A stretch of 64,000 nt of DNA from Plotosus lineatus. Lineage: Eukaryota; Chordata; Actinopteri; Siluriformes; Plotosidae. Location of the stretch: contig CM045731.1 of assembly GCA_024760905.1 (NCBI GenBank), positions 55,237,001 to 55,301,000 on the forward strand, read 5' to 3'. The notes under the pieces were generated by a model that saw only the letters and a program-made list of their open reading frames with translations, did not search any database and was not told the origin of the DNA. The first letter of the stretch is position 1. Each line of letters starts with the position of its first letter. Both the position numbers and the translations under genes were made by a program. Positions 37,031 through 47,770 of the stretch are shown one piece after another.

Positions 37031-37994
37031 GTTTGGTTGGAAACATGGCTGGGCAATATTGCTCTGCTGCTTCTTGGAGTGTGGTGCTACTAGAGAATGG
37101 TGTCAAACCAACTTGACCACAAATACGCATGTAAAAAAAACGTCCGCATAAGCTAAGATACACATGAGTAAGGATGGCCAGAATTTGCGGTATTTCCAAA
37201 TATCTTTTTGGTCCATCAAGTCTCCTCGCCCACTCATGAGCTGGATGGTTTCTCAGTATAGGAAATCGTAACTGGAAGTAGGGACAATTGTGTTCTCGAA
37301 GGAAGGGGAAAGGAAGACAAGATGATTGGCTTCAATTTTAGTCTTCAACAACTGCTGGAGAAGTTTGAAGAGGTACTTCCTTTGGTCCCTTTCATGTCCT
37401 GGGCAAATACCTCTCTCTGTAGTGTTGTTTCAAGCCACATTTTTAATCACTAAGTAGACTTAAGATGTTTCACTGATGAAACACTGTTTCACTGATGATC
37501 AAGGTTGCTTAATTAAGCCCAAAATGCTATTGAGCCAAAAATATTGGCACCATATTTTTCCATTCCGTAGAACCATCTATTGATGCCTTTTAAACCCAAC
37601 TTTTTTATTTGTTTTGTATTTTGTTTTTTTCAAGTTCCTCTTGGTGTAGGCATGTTAGAAGTAAAGCTGGGTAATTTGTGGGGAGCACAGTCTTATCATC
37701 AGGGACCTGCATACCAGAAGCAATTATTCTACTTAAAGTCAGATGCTTTATTGTCTACTTTAATAGGTCAGGCAGGCTGGGGTTTATATGTGATGGCCTC
37801 TGATTCATGCATTGCCTGTGGTTGTGGCCCCTTTATTATTATTGTTTATATTTTTTATAAGTGTGTTTTCATGAGTTTTATTCTGGTTACAGCAAAATCT
37901 TTCATTGACTAATGGCGATAATTCCTGTCCGTTTCTCACTAATGCAGGTCGGGGAATCCACACAGCCACTGAGTCTGACAAACATGTCTCTGCT

Positions 37995-37996
<2 letters not shown>

Positions 37997-38060
<64 letters not shown>
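37997..38060. repeat. (CT)n-(CA)n compound microsatellite
   Basis: About 11 CT then about 20 CA units. Confidence 0.97.
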
Positions 38061-38066
<6 letters not shown>

Positions 38067-39023
38067 AGGCCAGGAGAGGTTTTACCTGGCGTCAGTAGTT
38101 GGAAAATGAGTGTGTGTGTGTTCATGTGCAAGGAGTGAGCAAAGCAATCTCTGGTCATTAATTAGTAGGACAGATTCTGTTACTTAAACACCCAGACTGC
38201 TAGCTACACACCAAGGAAAAGAAGGACAAGAGAGTGAGCCTTGGATACATCACCAAAATCAGAAGTGTAATAAGCTATGCCCCTATAATTGAGCGATTAC
38301 CTCGGCCATGGAGGTTGTTTTATCCTCGGTTTCTGTGTTGTGGACAGACTTTTAGGGCTTTGTGTAAGAAAGGCTCCACTAAACTTTGATCCAGATTATA
38401 TTCCAGATCCAGGAAGTTTTTGCAAAGACTTGTAAAATCGTGAGATATTGGCTCGGTATCTATTTATATATTTTTTTTGGTTTTGGGTAGTATGGTAGAT
38501 TTCAGGGCTTGGCAAGGGTTTACGCTTTGAGTGTTCTTGATGTTTTTTTTTTCAGCACATGACATTCCCTATTTTAGTTTTTGTTTTTTATCTTTCTTCT
38601 AATGAAAGATTACCTTCATACCTATTCATGTCAACAAAAGAAAGTTTCTTCCTTCTGATGTTGTGGTTGCTTCCATTCTCATGTTGTAAAGATACTGATA
38701 ATGGAGACTCCTTTCAGAAATGCAAAACAAGCAAACTTGCATGGTAGCTGGAGATACCGCCAGGGCTTCTGTTGAAGGAAATGAGCTAGTAATCAACTTA
38801 AGTATCTCTCTCTTTCTTTTTATTTATTAATTTATTCATGCACTATGCAAACCCCCCCCCCCCCCCCTCTGCTAATTTTAGTCATAGCCAATTCCCACCC
38901 ATCCCTATGGGATATGATCGCTACCCACCAAGGAGGAGCATAAACATGAGCTCACAGATGCCAATCATTGGTTGAGGATTTCTGTGAGTATATGTCCTCC
39001 CTCACCCGCATGAGAACTCGACA

Positions 39024-40021
39024 ACCGTATTTTACGGACTACAAGTAGTACTTTTTTTCCATACTTTGGCTGAAGGTGCACCTAATACTCCAGATCGACT
39101 TGTATTCGAAATTATTACATATAATTCTGTTCGTCATCATTATGAACATAATTTCACATGTTTATTATTTTACACTCACAACCACAAGAGGGCACTCTAG
39201 GCTCTTGGGTACCAGTACCTGCTCATCCACCACTGAAGAAATGTTCCCAAAAATAAAATCCCATTCTGCGGATTACAAGATGCAATTAGTGAAATATGCA
39301 GCAGAAAATGTTAATCGAAAAGCAGAAATAAAGTTTGGAGTTAACGAGAAACCTGTGAGGGACTTGAGAAAAACAGAGATTACTATTATTGCAATGAAGA
39401 AAACAAAAAAGCTAATCGCGGGCTAAAAGCTAGATGATGGCCACAGCTAGAGCAACGAGCTTGCACATGGGTGCTTGAGCAACATGCCGCAAGGAGAGGC
39501 TTGTCAACAGTGCAGTTGCGTCTCCGTGTCCAGGTAGTGAAATTATTACATATAATTCTAATAAGAGGGCAGAAAAGCGGAGATTATTATTATTATTATT
39601 AGTGCAATGAAGAAAACAAAAAAAGCTAATCGCTAAAAGCTAATTGCAGGCTAAAAGCTAGAGGGCCACAGCTAGAAGAACAAGCTCACACATGGGGCCT
39701 TGAGCAACGTGTTTCAGGGAGAGGCTTGTCAACAGTGCAGTTGCGTCTCTACGTCCAGGTAGTTGTCAAGGAGATGAATATAAATGACTTTGCCTGGGGA
39801 CTTTCTTGGTGTTACCGCTTCATGCAATGCAACCGCCTCTCTATCAGAGCAAGGACCACAACGTCACTTAAACTGCCAGCAACTTTCAAAGCCAAGGACA
39901 GTTTCCATGAGTTTGCGACTTATAGTCCCATGTAAATTATGTTTTTTTTTTCTTCTTCATTCTGCATTTTATGGCCTGTGCGACTTGTACTCCGGAACGA
40001 CTTATAGTCCGTAAAATACGG
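39024..40021 (+). mobile_element. pogo-like DNA transposon remnant with CENP-B-type transposase fragment
   Basis: Ends accgtattttacggactaca and (complement) accgtattttacggactata form a terminal inverted repeat of about 21 bp. The interior encodes the start of a pogo/CENP-B-like protein (see 39235-39426). A tandem duplication inside (about 39395-39535 and 39605-39770) repeats gcaatgaagaaaacaaaaaa through agttgcgtct. It interrupts an older repeat that reads continuously at 28640-28960. Confidence 0.8.
39235..39426 (+). pseudogene. pogo-like transposase, N-terminal DNA-binding fragment
   Basis: The frame reads HSADYKMQLVKYAAENVNRK, AEIKFGVNEKPVRDLRKTE, MKKTKKLIAG. This matches the helix-turn-helix that starts pogo/Tigger transposases, where the usual text is similar to KLKVVQYAEENGNR...FGVNEKQVRDWRK. 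The family Trp of VRDWRK is Leu here. Stop at 39426. Further codons in another frame (QLRLYVQVVVKEMNINDFAW at about 39735, then WCYRFMQCNRLSIRARTT) continue the protein toward the next DNA-binding subdomain, but the DDE core is absent. Inactive. Confidence 0.75.
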
Positions 40022-40619
40022 TAATTAGCTTCCACTGACTCCCCAGTTATGAATGGCTGTGGCATCAACCTTCATTCAAATCTGTGATCTCCAGGTTGAC
40101 AACCCTCGTTGCCACTTGGAAGCCCAATTAAGTAGAATTTTTAGAATGTCACTTCCCTCTAATTTGTATATTCATATAATTGTGATTTAGTTATTTATCT
40201 GGAATTATGCTTTTGGCCTGGAATGAAAAGCAGGATTCTTTCCTAAAGGATGACCTACTTCACCGGATTTGTTACAATCAAACACTCCATACATCACTGT
40301 AAGCCCTGTAGCCCATTCTGTTCAAATCCAGGAATCCATCTTACATCTGTCAGATCGTAGAACGCAGGGAGAATTGTAGAGTCATTAAGAAAAGAACCCA
40401 ATTCCTCAGTCCATACATTGGCTTTATACAAAAGGGTTATGAATGTAAACTGATAAAATGGATTAAAGGGTTATTCCCTGTCTTAAACGTTGAATTTTTA
40501 TTACGTGCAATATTTGGGTCGCTTTTACTTTTTGCTTTGAGATTGATTTCTCATGAGATCTGGAAGCTGAAGGTGATAGATGTTTGTGTGGGTACCTGTA
40601 TACCAATCTATGATTTCCT

Positions 40620-40668
<49 letters not shown>

Positions 40669-40672
40669 TGTT
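40620..40672. repeat. (GT)n microsatellite
   Basis: About 22 GT units ending gcgcgtgt. Confidence 0.97.
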
Positions 40673-41371
40673 TGTTTGTCTGCGCACTTCATTGCTTTTC
40701 CACAGATTTAGTCTAATATATAAAGCGTGGTTTGAAATTAGAACAAGAGTCCTTATCTCTAGTCTTATCCAGGATGAATTTTCACATCTGGAGAAAAGAA
40801 TGAGGTTGAAACACAGGAGGAGGTGCAAAATTTTGGGTTTCAGTAATAAATGTTAATACTGTGGTTATTGCTGTGTGGTATGGAGGGCATTAATTGAGCG
40901 TAAATGATAGAAAGGAGCACTTTATGCAGCTCTGTTGTTGTTTTAGTTTTTCTTTCTAATATGTCATTTAGAACAGGCATGTTAAACTCAGAAGTTACAC
41001 AGAAGGTCACATCACTGTCATGGATGATTAAATTCAAAAAGGACAATCGTGATATCTGCATTTTTTTTCTTATCAGGCTCGACAGCAGCAACCTAACCTA
41101 TAACCCTTCTTGAGGCATAAATGACTAGTCATTTACATAAAATCAGTTGCTGTCGCTAATAGATGGAAGATGAATTACGGTTCATGTAATGGTTGAATGT
41201 ATGATAATCATATACTTTAAAAATCTGTTGCAGTCAACTTAAATTGAGTTGGTGGGCCGGATTTGGCTAGTGGGCCTTGGGTTTGATACCTGTGTTCTTT
41301 AGAATACTAAACCATTCATTCATCTCACTTCAGTCATTCAGCGCACTGTTGAATTAGTGATGTCCACTGCA

Positions 41372-41716
41372 GTGGTGGTCTAGTGGTATAGGGCTGGATC
41401 GCTGATCCAAAGGTTGGGAGTTTGAGTCCCACTCTCCACAAGGTTGTCACTGACCCCCCCCCCCCAGTGCGGCTAACTGGGTTATCAAAGGCGGGCCATG
41501 TCTCTCCCTGTCTATGGTGAGAGGCATGTAAAAGAACCATTGCTGACATTTGTAAAGAGTAGGCTGCAAAGTCATCAGCGTGTTTCTGTCCCTTGCTAAA
41601 AGGGTTGTGACAAGAAGGGCATCCGACATAAAAACCTCTGCCAAATCAATGTGCGAATCAGATGATTCGCTGTGGCGACTCCCGAGTAAAAGAGAAAAAG
41701 CCGAAAGGAAGACAGA
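41372..41716 (+). mobile_element. SINE family A, full-length copy
   Basis: The most complete copy: head gcagtggtggtctagtggta with A-box character, B box gagtttgagtcccact, then a C-run (41454-41466), the body and the tail ctgtggcgactcccgagtaa with agccgaaaggaagacagaca. No clean target-site duplication was seen. Confidence 0.9.
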
Positions 41717-41854
41717 CAAACACTTCGACTTTGAATTAAAAAAAAAAAAAAAAAATTAACTGCATTACCCTGAATGAAATAAAATTGTGTTGGATAAAGG
41801 AAGGCTTTTTGGAAAAACAAAGAATTTCACAATACCACTAAAATTGACAATTAG

Positions 41855-42040
41855 GGAATTTGGCAGACACCAAAAAATAGAGCAATTTGTATTTGTCATC
41901 TATACAAGTAAGCAATTATGGGTGAAGGGCCTTGCTCAGGGACCCAACTGTGGCAGCTTGCTGGTACTGGGGCCTGAACCACCAACCTTCTGATCAATAT
42001 CTTGCTATAGCATAAACCACTGAGCAACCCCTACCCAAAA
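41855..42040 (-). mobile_element. SINE family D copy
   Basis: Minus strand: head region gcaaggagtg-like with cagaaggttggtggttcagg (B box), tcctgagcaaggccc-like text, tail ggtgtctgccaaattcccta. Confidence 0.65.
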
Positions 42041-42094
42041 ATTTCAGTTGTGCTGAGAATATTTTATAGTACAGATCATTTATTATTATTACTA

Positions 42095-42960
42095 CTGTAT
42101 TTAACGTGATAAGCGCCCAGAGCATTTTAAAAATTGGAGTGGGTGGGCGCTTATTATAATATTACCAGCGGAGTGGAACGGTAAGTGCTTATTACCATCA
42201 AGGTGGAAAACAGAAATAATAGAACAATAAAAGAGGTTTACTGGTATTTGTGTTATTCATTTCTTGGTATCAACCAAACTACTTGCATGAAAGCTGAAAA
42301 TAAACAGAAAACAGCATAAATTTTTAATAAGAGGCCCCTTACTTTTCCCCTCCCAGTGTTGTTCCTTTAAATATTTTCCAGGAAGTAAAATCGAGCCAGT
42401 CAACACGAATGTCAACTTTAACACATGGCACGTTGAACCAATCAACATAAACAAAAGCACATGGCCAGGAACGTCTTTAAATTTATGAAGTTAGTGAGCA
42501 AGAGAATCAGGTGAAAAATACTCATCACTTTCTGGTAGGTCCATATCTGGCTCATTGCTCCATTCATTCTGAGCATCCCATAGTTTTGCTGTCGCAGTTT
42601 CTAATGCTTCATTGGTTGTTGGACATTTGCCAAGAGAACACAGCAAAATATTTTCTTGTTTTTTAAAGCATGGTGGAACGATCAAATGTGTTGTTACTGA
42701 TGAACATCATAGACATTCCCCAGTAGCAGGGGGTCTTGAAATACCATGTAAACTCACTTTTACATGCAGAGAAAGCCTCATTTAACTGTTACAGAGACGC
42801 ATCAACTAAAATTGGTAAGTTTGATCTACGATTTTGCTCCCAGCACACATGGGCGGTTATCAGACATAAGATAAAAAAACAAAAAAAAACAAACAAAAAA
42901 AAAAACAACAACAACACTGGGGAGCGCTTATTGGTGCAAAGCACTTATTACGTCGGATAT
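42095..42960 (-). mobile_element. probable pogo-like element with transposase C-terminal remnant
   Basis: Left side tttaacgtgataagcgcccag and right side (complement) atccgacgtaataagtgctt look like diverged inverted repeats. On the minus strand 42491-42685 reads VPPCFKKQENILLCSLGKCP then DLPESDEYFSPDS and a stop, an acidic tail reminiscent of pogo transposases. Family assignment uncertain. Confidence 0.45.
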
Positions 42961-43618
42961 GTATTGATTATTATTATTATTATTGTTATTTTTATTATTA
43001 TTTGTCTACTTTTGTAGTTTAAAAGTAATTTTGTATACAATTAATATTGTTTCTTTTTATTCATCCAACTTCAAGGATTTGTCATTAGTCTTTCTTTTGT
43101 TTAACATCCTCAAAACAAACTTAACTAAAGCCAAGCTTAAGAATAAGGTTCGAAGTCAAGGTTCATTTGGTGTTATCTTGAAGGAAAATAAAGTTGTAAA
43201 CATTGATGTGAAAATGAAAATAAATGGCTAGCAGTTTAAAAAATTATATTTATAGATTGTTTTACAGTGTAATATTGCGCTGATGGATACGTTATAAGGT
43301 AAGGAATGTATTTAGTACAAAAGTAGATTATGATAGCTTGATATCTCGGTCATTTTAAGAGGCACTCTCATTGTTAGACAAGTCAAAGTACTCGGAGAGT
43401 AGATCTGAAAGAATATATATACCTGGCTTTGGATGTATAATTAATTCATAACGTTTCGTGTACCTCAGAGCAGAAAGGTTAATCCAGATTATTATCAGTT
43501 TTGACTGCTTTCATGTTTTGTCTTTAGCTTTTTAAAAATTTGTATTTATTTTTTAGCAGGATAGAAAGAAAACTCAATTGTACTTGCACATTATTACTCA
43601 AATCAGGCTTTGATCAGA

Positions 43619-43788
43619 GGTGTGTGTGTGTGTGTGTGTCTGTGTGTGTGTGTGATTATCAGCCAGATTGCTTCCTGTTGCCTCTCCCCATGGTTTTGTT
43701 TACCGTTTGATGTTGTACAGTCAGGACTCGATTGGTCTATAATGAAGTTGGTTGTCCAGTTTGTGGAGTCCAAGCCAGTTTTTCATCT

Positions 43789-43824
<36 letters not shown>

Positions 43825-43868
43825 GGTGTTTTTTGACTTGGGTATATAGTTCCAGATGACTGCTTTTG

Positions 43869-43900
<32 letters not shown>
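43619..43900. repeat. two (GT)n tracts and a poly(T) tract
   Basis: (GT)n at 43619-43654 with one interruption, (GT)n at 43793-43821, T-run at 43871-43898. Confidence 0.95.
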
Positions 43901-43902
<2 letters not shown>

Positions 43903-44232
43903 AATTCCTCATTCTGCTTTGATTTGTGTCCAAGCTCAGCGTTTTATTATTTTTTTGTAATATGCACAAAAAGATTTCATTTGAGGTACACTTTATACAT
44001 AGAATACAATCAACAATACATGTACTGATAATAGCAATATTAAAGAGCAGTAAGTGTATGTATGCAATTATTTTCATTCTGTATACAAAATAGGCATAAA
44101 TCTTTCATGGGAATCACTGCATGGGTTTAGGGACACTTCCAGAAATCATTGTCTGTGAACAGTTTTCAGCGATGCGCAGTTTGTTGTACAAATTAAGAAA
44201 ATAGGCTAGCTGTACATGTCTACATATAGCAC

Positions 44233-44283
<51 letters not shown>
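44233..44283. repeat. (GT)n microsatellite 60 bp before a utrophin exon
   Basis: About 25 GT units immediately upstream of the acceptor at 44345. Confidence 0.97.
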
Positions 44284-44284
<1 letters not shown>

Positions 44285-44346
44285 CTAAATGTAAAGAATA
44301 TCCATTGCTCAGGAGTTGCTCAAATCTTCTACCTACATGTGTGTAG

Positions 44347-44519
44347 GACATCCAGGCAGAGATTGATGCCCACAACGATGTGTTTAAGAGCGTGGATGGA
44401 AACAAGTTGAAGATGGTAAAGGCTCTGGGCAGTTCAGAGGAGGCTGTGTTCTTGCAGCAGAGGCTGGATGACATGAATCACCGCTGGAACGAACTCAAGG
44501 CCAAATCAGCCAACATACG
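44347..44519 (+). CDS. utrn: utrophin exon (equivalent of dystrophin exon 56), rod spectrin-like repeat
   Basis: Internal exon of utrophin, a large cytoskeletal protein that links actin to the dystroglycan complex at the membrane. The reading frame opens with [20 protein letters not shown] and ends with [19 protein letters not shown], the helical pattern of a spectrin-like repeat with its conserved Trp. An acceptor (tgtgtag) precedes it and a donor (ACG|gttagc) follows. It is 173 bp long, starts in phase 0 and ends after two bases of an Arg codon, exactly like dystrophin exon 56. As remembered from the families, KMVKALG and LKAKSA are utrophin-like where dystrophin has KILRSLEG and LRKKSL, so this is utrophin and not dystrophin. 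The Arg codon is completed by the first base of the next exon, 912 bp downstream. No frameshift or stop is seen. Confidence 0.95.
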
Positions 44520-44635
44520 GTTAGCACACATGGGATATAGAACAGGAATATATATGACAGGAATGTACTACAACAAAATTATGTCAGAAGTAACGTGTAT
44601 CATGTATAGTTGCCTCACATAAACAAACAAACAAC

Positions 44636-44872
44636 TCTTTATTGTCAAACTACATTACATACATTGAAATTTGCTTTGTGCACTAGGCACCTGTCGCCAC
44701 TGTGCAGCGCCAGTTATTGCGTTGTTCTATCCTTTTGATGCTGAGCGCCAAGCAGGAAGCAACAACTGCCAAATTTTAACGTCTTATGGTATGACGCGGC
44801 CAGATTCGAACTCCGACCTACCGGAGGATAAAGTGGACGCTCTACCAACTGAGCTAAATCCCCGGTGATGCA
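44636..44872 (-). mobile_element. tRNA-derived SINE (family E), tRNA-like head well preserved
   Basis: Minus strand: ggggatttagctcagttggt then agagcgtcc, with a perfect D-arm, and cggagttcgaatctgg (B box). The acceptor and anticodon stems do not pair, so this is a SINE head and not a tRNA gene. The tail is tgtagtttgacaataaagag followed by gtttgtttgttt near 44625. Confidence 0.8.
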
Positions 44873-44989
44873 TGCATACAGTACAGACAAGAAGAGGGTA
44901 GAGATGATGATGAAAATTAAAAAGAGGAACAGTGTGAAGAAAGGGATGGAGAGAGGGTAGAGATTGGTCAGAGGTCAAGATGCCATCTT

Positions 44990-45148
44990 AATGATCCAAA
45001 GGTAGGGTGTTCAAGGCAAAGTACCACCAAGCTGTCACTTTTGGAGCCCTTGAGCAAGGCCACTACCCCTCAATTGCTCAGTTGTGTAAAAATGATAAAT
45101 GAAAGTCGCACTGGATAAAGGCTTCTGCCAAATGTCATAAATGTGGAA
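44990..45148 (+). mobile_element. SINE family D, 3' part
   Basis: tgatccaaaggtagggtgtt, cccttgagcaaggccactac and the tail agtcgcactggataaaggct with gccaaatgtcataaatg. Lies in the 912-bp utrophin intron, followed by an (AG)n tract. Confidence 0.75.
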
Positions 45149-45431
45149 ATATGAGAGAGAGAGAGAGAGAGAGAGAGAAATTTGGGGACAAAGAATTATG
45201 TCTGCAAAAAGATGGCCTTGTTTTATTTTTTTCACTCTTTTTAGGAATTAATTAGGGAACATGTACTTCTCAAGAATCTGAGATGTTGCTATTGCTCAGT
45301 GTCTTTACCACTAATGCACTCCGAGCAGAGTGAGCAAAGTTATGGAAATTATTCCGACCATACCAGTATTTGAATTTGTGGATGGAGGTGGGTGGTTTAA
45401 TGTGTATCTGTGTGTATGTGTGTTTTTATAG

Positions 45432-45588
45432 GGCTCATCTGGAGGCCAGTGCAGAACGATGGAGCAGGCTGCTGTCCATTCTCGAGGAGTTGTGGAGGTG
45501 GATCTGCCAGAAGGATGATGAGCTTGCTAAGCAGATGCCTATTGGAGGAGATGTGCCAACATTACTGCAGCAACACAACCACTGCTCG
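45432..45588 (+). CDS. utrn: utrophin exon (equivalent of dystrophin exon 57), rod spectrin-like repeat
   Basis: Second utrophin rod exon. After one base that completes the split Arg codon it reads [20 protein letters not shown], then [20 protein letters not shown], ending [13 protein letters not shown] is a strong family signature (dystrophin has APIGGDFP). The acceptor is ttttatag and the donor is TCG|gtcagc. Its 157 bp and phases (enters with one base, leaves at phase 0) equal dystrophin exon 57. It begins the next spectrin-like repeat after the one finished by the preceding exon. A (CA)n tract starts 6 bp after the exon edge, so the donor is close to a slippage-prone microsatellite. Certain at family level; utrophin over dystrophin is well supported. 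Confidence 0.95.
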
Positions 45589-45593
45589 GTCAG

Positions 45594-45620
45594 CACACAC
45601 ACACACACACACACACACAC
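45594..45620. repeat. (CA)n microsatellite 6 bp after a utrophin exon
   Basis: About 13 CA units starting just inside the intron, after the donor gtcagc. (CA) repeats near donors can bind splicing factors; no effect is claimed. Confidence 0.97.
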
Positions 45621-46240
45621 TGGCCCTTTGGTCTGGTCAAGGAAAGTACCCTTTTTAGAATTTGTAGTCTTGACCCTTTGGTCTGGTCTTTTTTCTTAAT
45701 CCCATGAAATTGACCCTTTCGGTATGATTGTTGGGTCCTGCCCCTGCTCCAGTATGTAGACCCCCTGGTATCATCTATTTTCTAAACCCCTTTGTCATCA
45801 TCCTCTGATCTTAGACCAGTGATCATGATCAATGTGCCTTTTCCTACACTCTAGTTCTTGTTTTAGACCACTTGGTGTTCATCTTCATTTCTAGACTCTC
45901 TGGTGTGTGCCTCTCTCTTTTGTTTAGACCGTTTGGCTCTGACGTGTTAATCAAGTCTTTTTATTTAGAGCCCTCGGATCCCCCCCTTTTTAATGTAGGT
46001 ATTCTTTTTTCTTGACTTTCTGGTCCTCACCCTTTGCCCTGACCCATCTGGTTCTCACCCTTTTTTCAAGTCCCCCTTTAGTCTAGTTTTCTTTCCAAGA
46101 CCTTTTCTTCTGATTCTTTGCACTCTAATATTTACACTCAAGTCTAGTAACTTTATCTAAGCCCTTTTTATTCTGACTTTATCACGTCCCTTTAATCTTG
46201 TCAGCTTTGGTACTGATGTAGACCCTGACACCCTGATGAA
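45621..46240. repeat. decayed minisatellite just after the utrophin exon at 45432
   Basis: The motif ttagaccctttggtctggtc with a T-run recurs in degraded form every 40-55 bp (gaccctttggtctggtcttt near 45672, gaccccctggtatcatctat near 45759, gaccacttggtgttcatctt near 45866, gactctctggtgtgtgcctc near 45894, gaccgtttggctctgacgtg near 45928, gactttctggtcctcaccct near 46013). No coding frame. Confidence 0.6.
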
Positions 46241-47770
46241 AGGAAGCCAATTCAAACGCAGCCAGCCATGTTTGAAAAGAGTTCTCTAATACTCTGCTGA
46301 CATGGAGACTGAACTCTAGTTATGAGCTGACTAAGCATACTTTATATTAATGTTATACTGTATATCATGGTTTAAAGCCCTGGCTCAGCAACCCTCTGCT
46401 AATTACTAATCACTGCATTCTTCAAATTAGAAACGCGTAAACTGTTTGCATATTTCTTTGCCCTGTGATGTGTTTAGGAACAAAACCAAGCTGAATTATA
46501 CAATGAACAGGCAATACTGCATGTTAATACTTTGTAGGAAGAACGTATGCAAACAAGGACTCTGTCCATAGGGATTCAATAGGAAGTTGAGGCTGTAATT
46601 AGCTTAAGGTAGTGTAAAGACACAAATGACAATTTGGAGGGCTCTGTCCCCTTCTTCCCTGCCTTCTTCTTCTCTTCTAATGCCTTTTCCCCCCTTGACA
46701 GATTAAATAATGAGTTTGAGGAGTTGAAAGAAGAAAGGATTGTCTGACTTTCTCTTTCTACCCTTCTTCACTCTTGCTTTCTTGCTGTCCCTCGCTTTGT
46801 GTTTTAATGGTTTGTCTTTCAGGCGTGCACTTGAGTCTGAATTTCGGGCAAAGCAATCCAAAGCACGAGGGCGAACATGTCGCGGCCGATTAGCACTGCA
46901 GTAGGAAATCTAGAAGTGTCTAATGAATGTGTGTGTTTCTGCACTGATAAGACTGTAGAGCTGCTGGAGTACGTTTGTCTCTGGCATTGTGTAGAGAGGC
47001 TGCCACATACAGAAAGAGCAGAGCAAAACACTATGGACAGATCATGCACCTTCAGGGCAAAAGAGAGAAAATTAGCCTGAGCAATGGAATGGTTATGTAA
47101 CAAATCGTCAAAGCTTGGGTGTGTGTGTGTGTGTGTGTGTGTGTTATAGACAGCTGCTTCTATGCAAGTTAAAGAAAGCAATTAAATAAAACTGTGTAAC
47201 ATGAATAATTTTTTTAATCAAAGTACAGCAAGAAAATTAGAGGGGGAAAAATGTTTTTAAACATTTTAAATTTAATAATAACAATAAATCTCCATATATC
47301 TTCAGTAGCTGACGATTCAATAAACTGTGAAGCAATCTGTTGGATTCTCAAAACTCCCCGATACCTGATGAATGCTATTTATTTATCTTAAAAAAAATCC
47401 TACTTTTCACTGATAGTCTGAATAATTATTCTGAATCATGCCTGCTATGCAAAATTGGGAAAAAGAAATTGGCAATAGAAAGTGGGAAACAAAGAAATGC
47501 CAATATATCAGGCTTTCAAAAATGTCAAATATGTTAGAAACAAATTGAAGTTGTGTTGAGGAAAAAATGAATGCTGTAGACCACTGAATAAAACTTTGGG
47601 TACTGAAATTAATTATTGTGCATAAAGTATTTGTAAGTCAAATATTAAAAGTTGTTCATGAAAACTTCAGAATTTCTTTAAAAAAAAAAAAGACAAACTT
47701 GTTAGCATGTCCACCTCACAGCAGGAATTTCCCATGTTCGATTATTAGACGTGGCTGCAGGCAACAGGGG
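46240..47770. other. unclassified intron DNA
   Basis: AT-rich with a small (GT)n. No exon seen between the utrophin exons at 45432 and 61742. Confidence 0.55.
47119..47144. repeat. (GT)n microsatellite
   Basis: About 13 GT units. Confidence 0.96.

Larger units (their letters stand above)
38870..40130 (+). repeat. unnamed interspersed repeat (copy 2), split by the pogo-like element
   Basis: The first part (38870-39023: tagtcatagccaattcccac, gagctcacagatgccaatca) and last part (40022-40130: agcttccactgactccccag) are the two halves of the repeat at 28640-28960. Confidence 0.65.
2767..44346 (+). other. utrn: utrophin intron (between the candidate first exon and the exon at 44347)
   Basis: If the exon at 2665 is real this is its first intron; otherwise it is part of the large intron upstream of the exon-56 equivalent. 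No other convincing exon was found on either strand. The content is repeats (listed separately) and unclassified AT-rich DNA. Confidence 0.6.
44520..45431 (+). other. utrn: short utrophin intron (912 bp)
   Basis: It begins gttagc and ends ttttatag. It contains a minus-strand tRNA-derived SINE, a plus-strand SINE tail fragment and an (AG)n tract, so even this short intron is largely mobile DNA. Confidence 0.9.

Noticed and set aside
44784..44872. tRNA-like sequence on the minus strand
   Set aside because: The D-arm and B box are good but the acceptor and anticodon stems do not pair, and a SINE body and tail follow; it is a SINE head.
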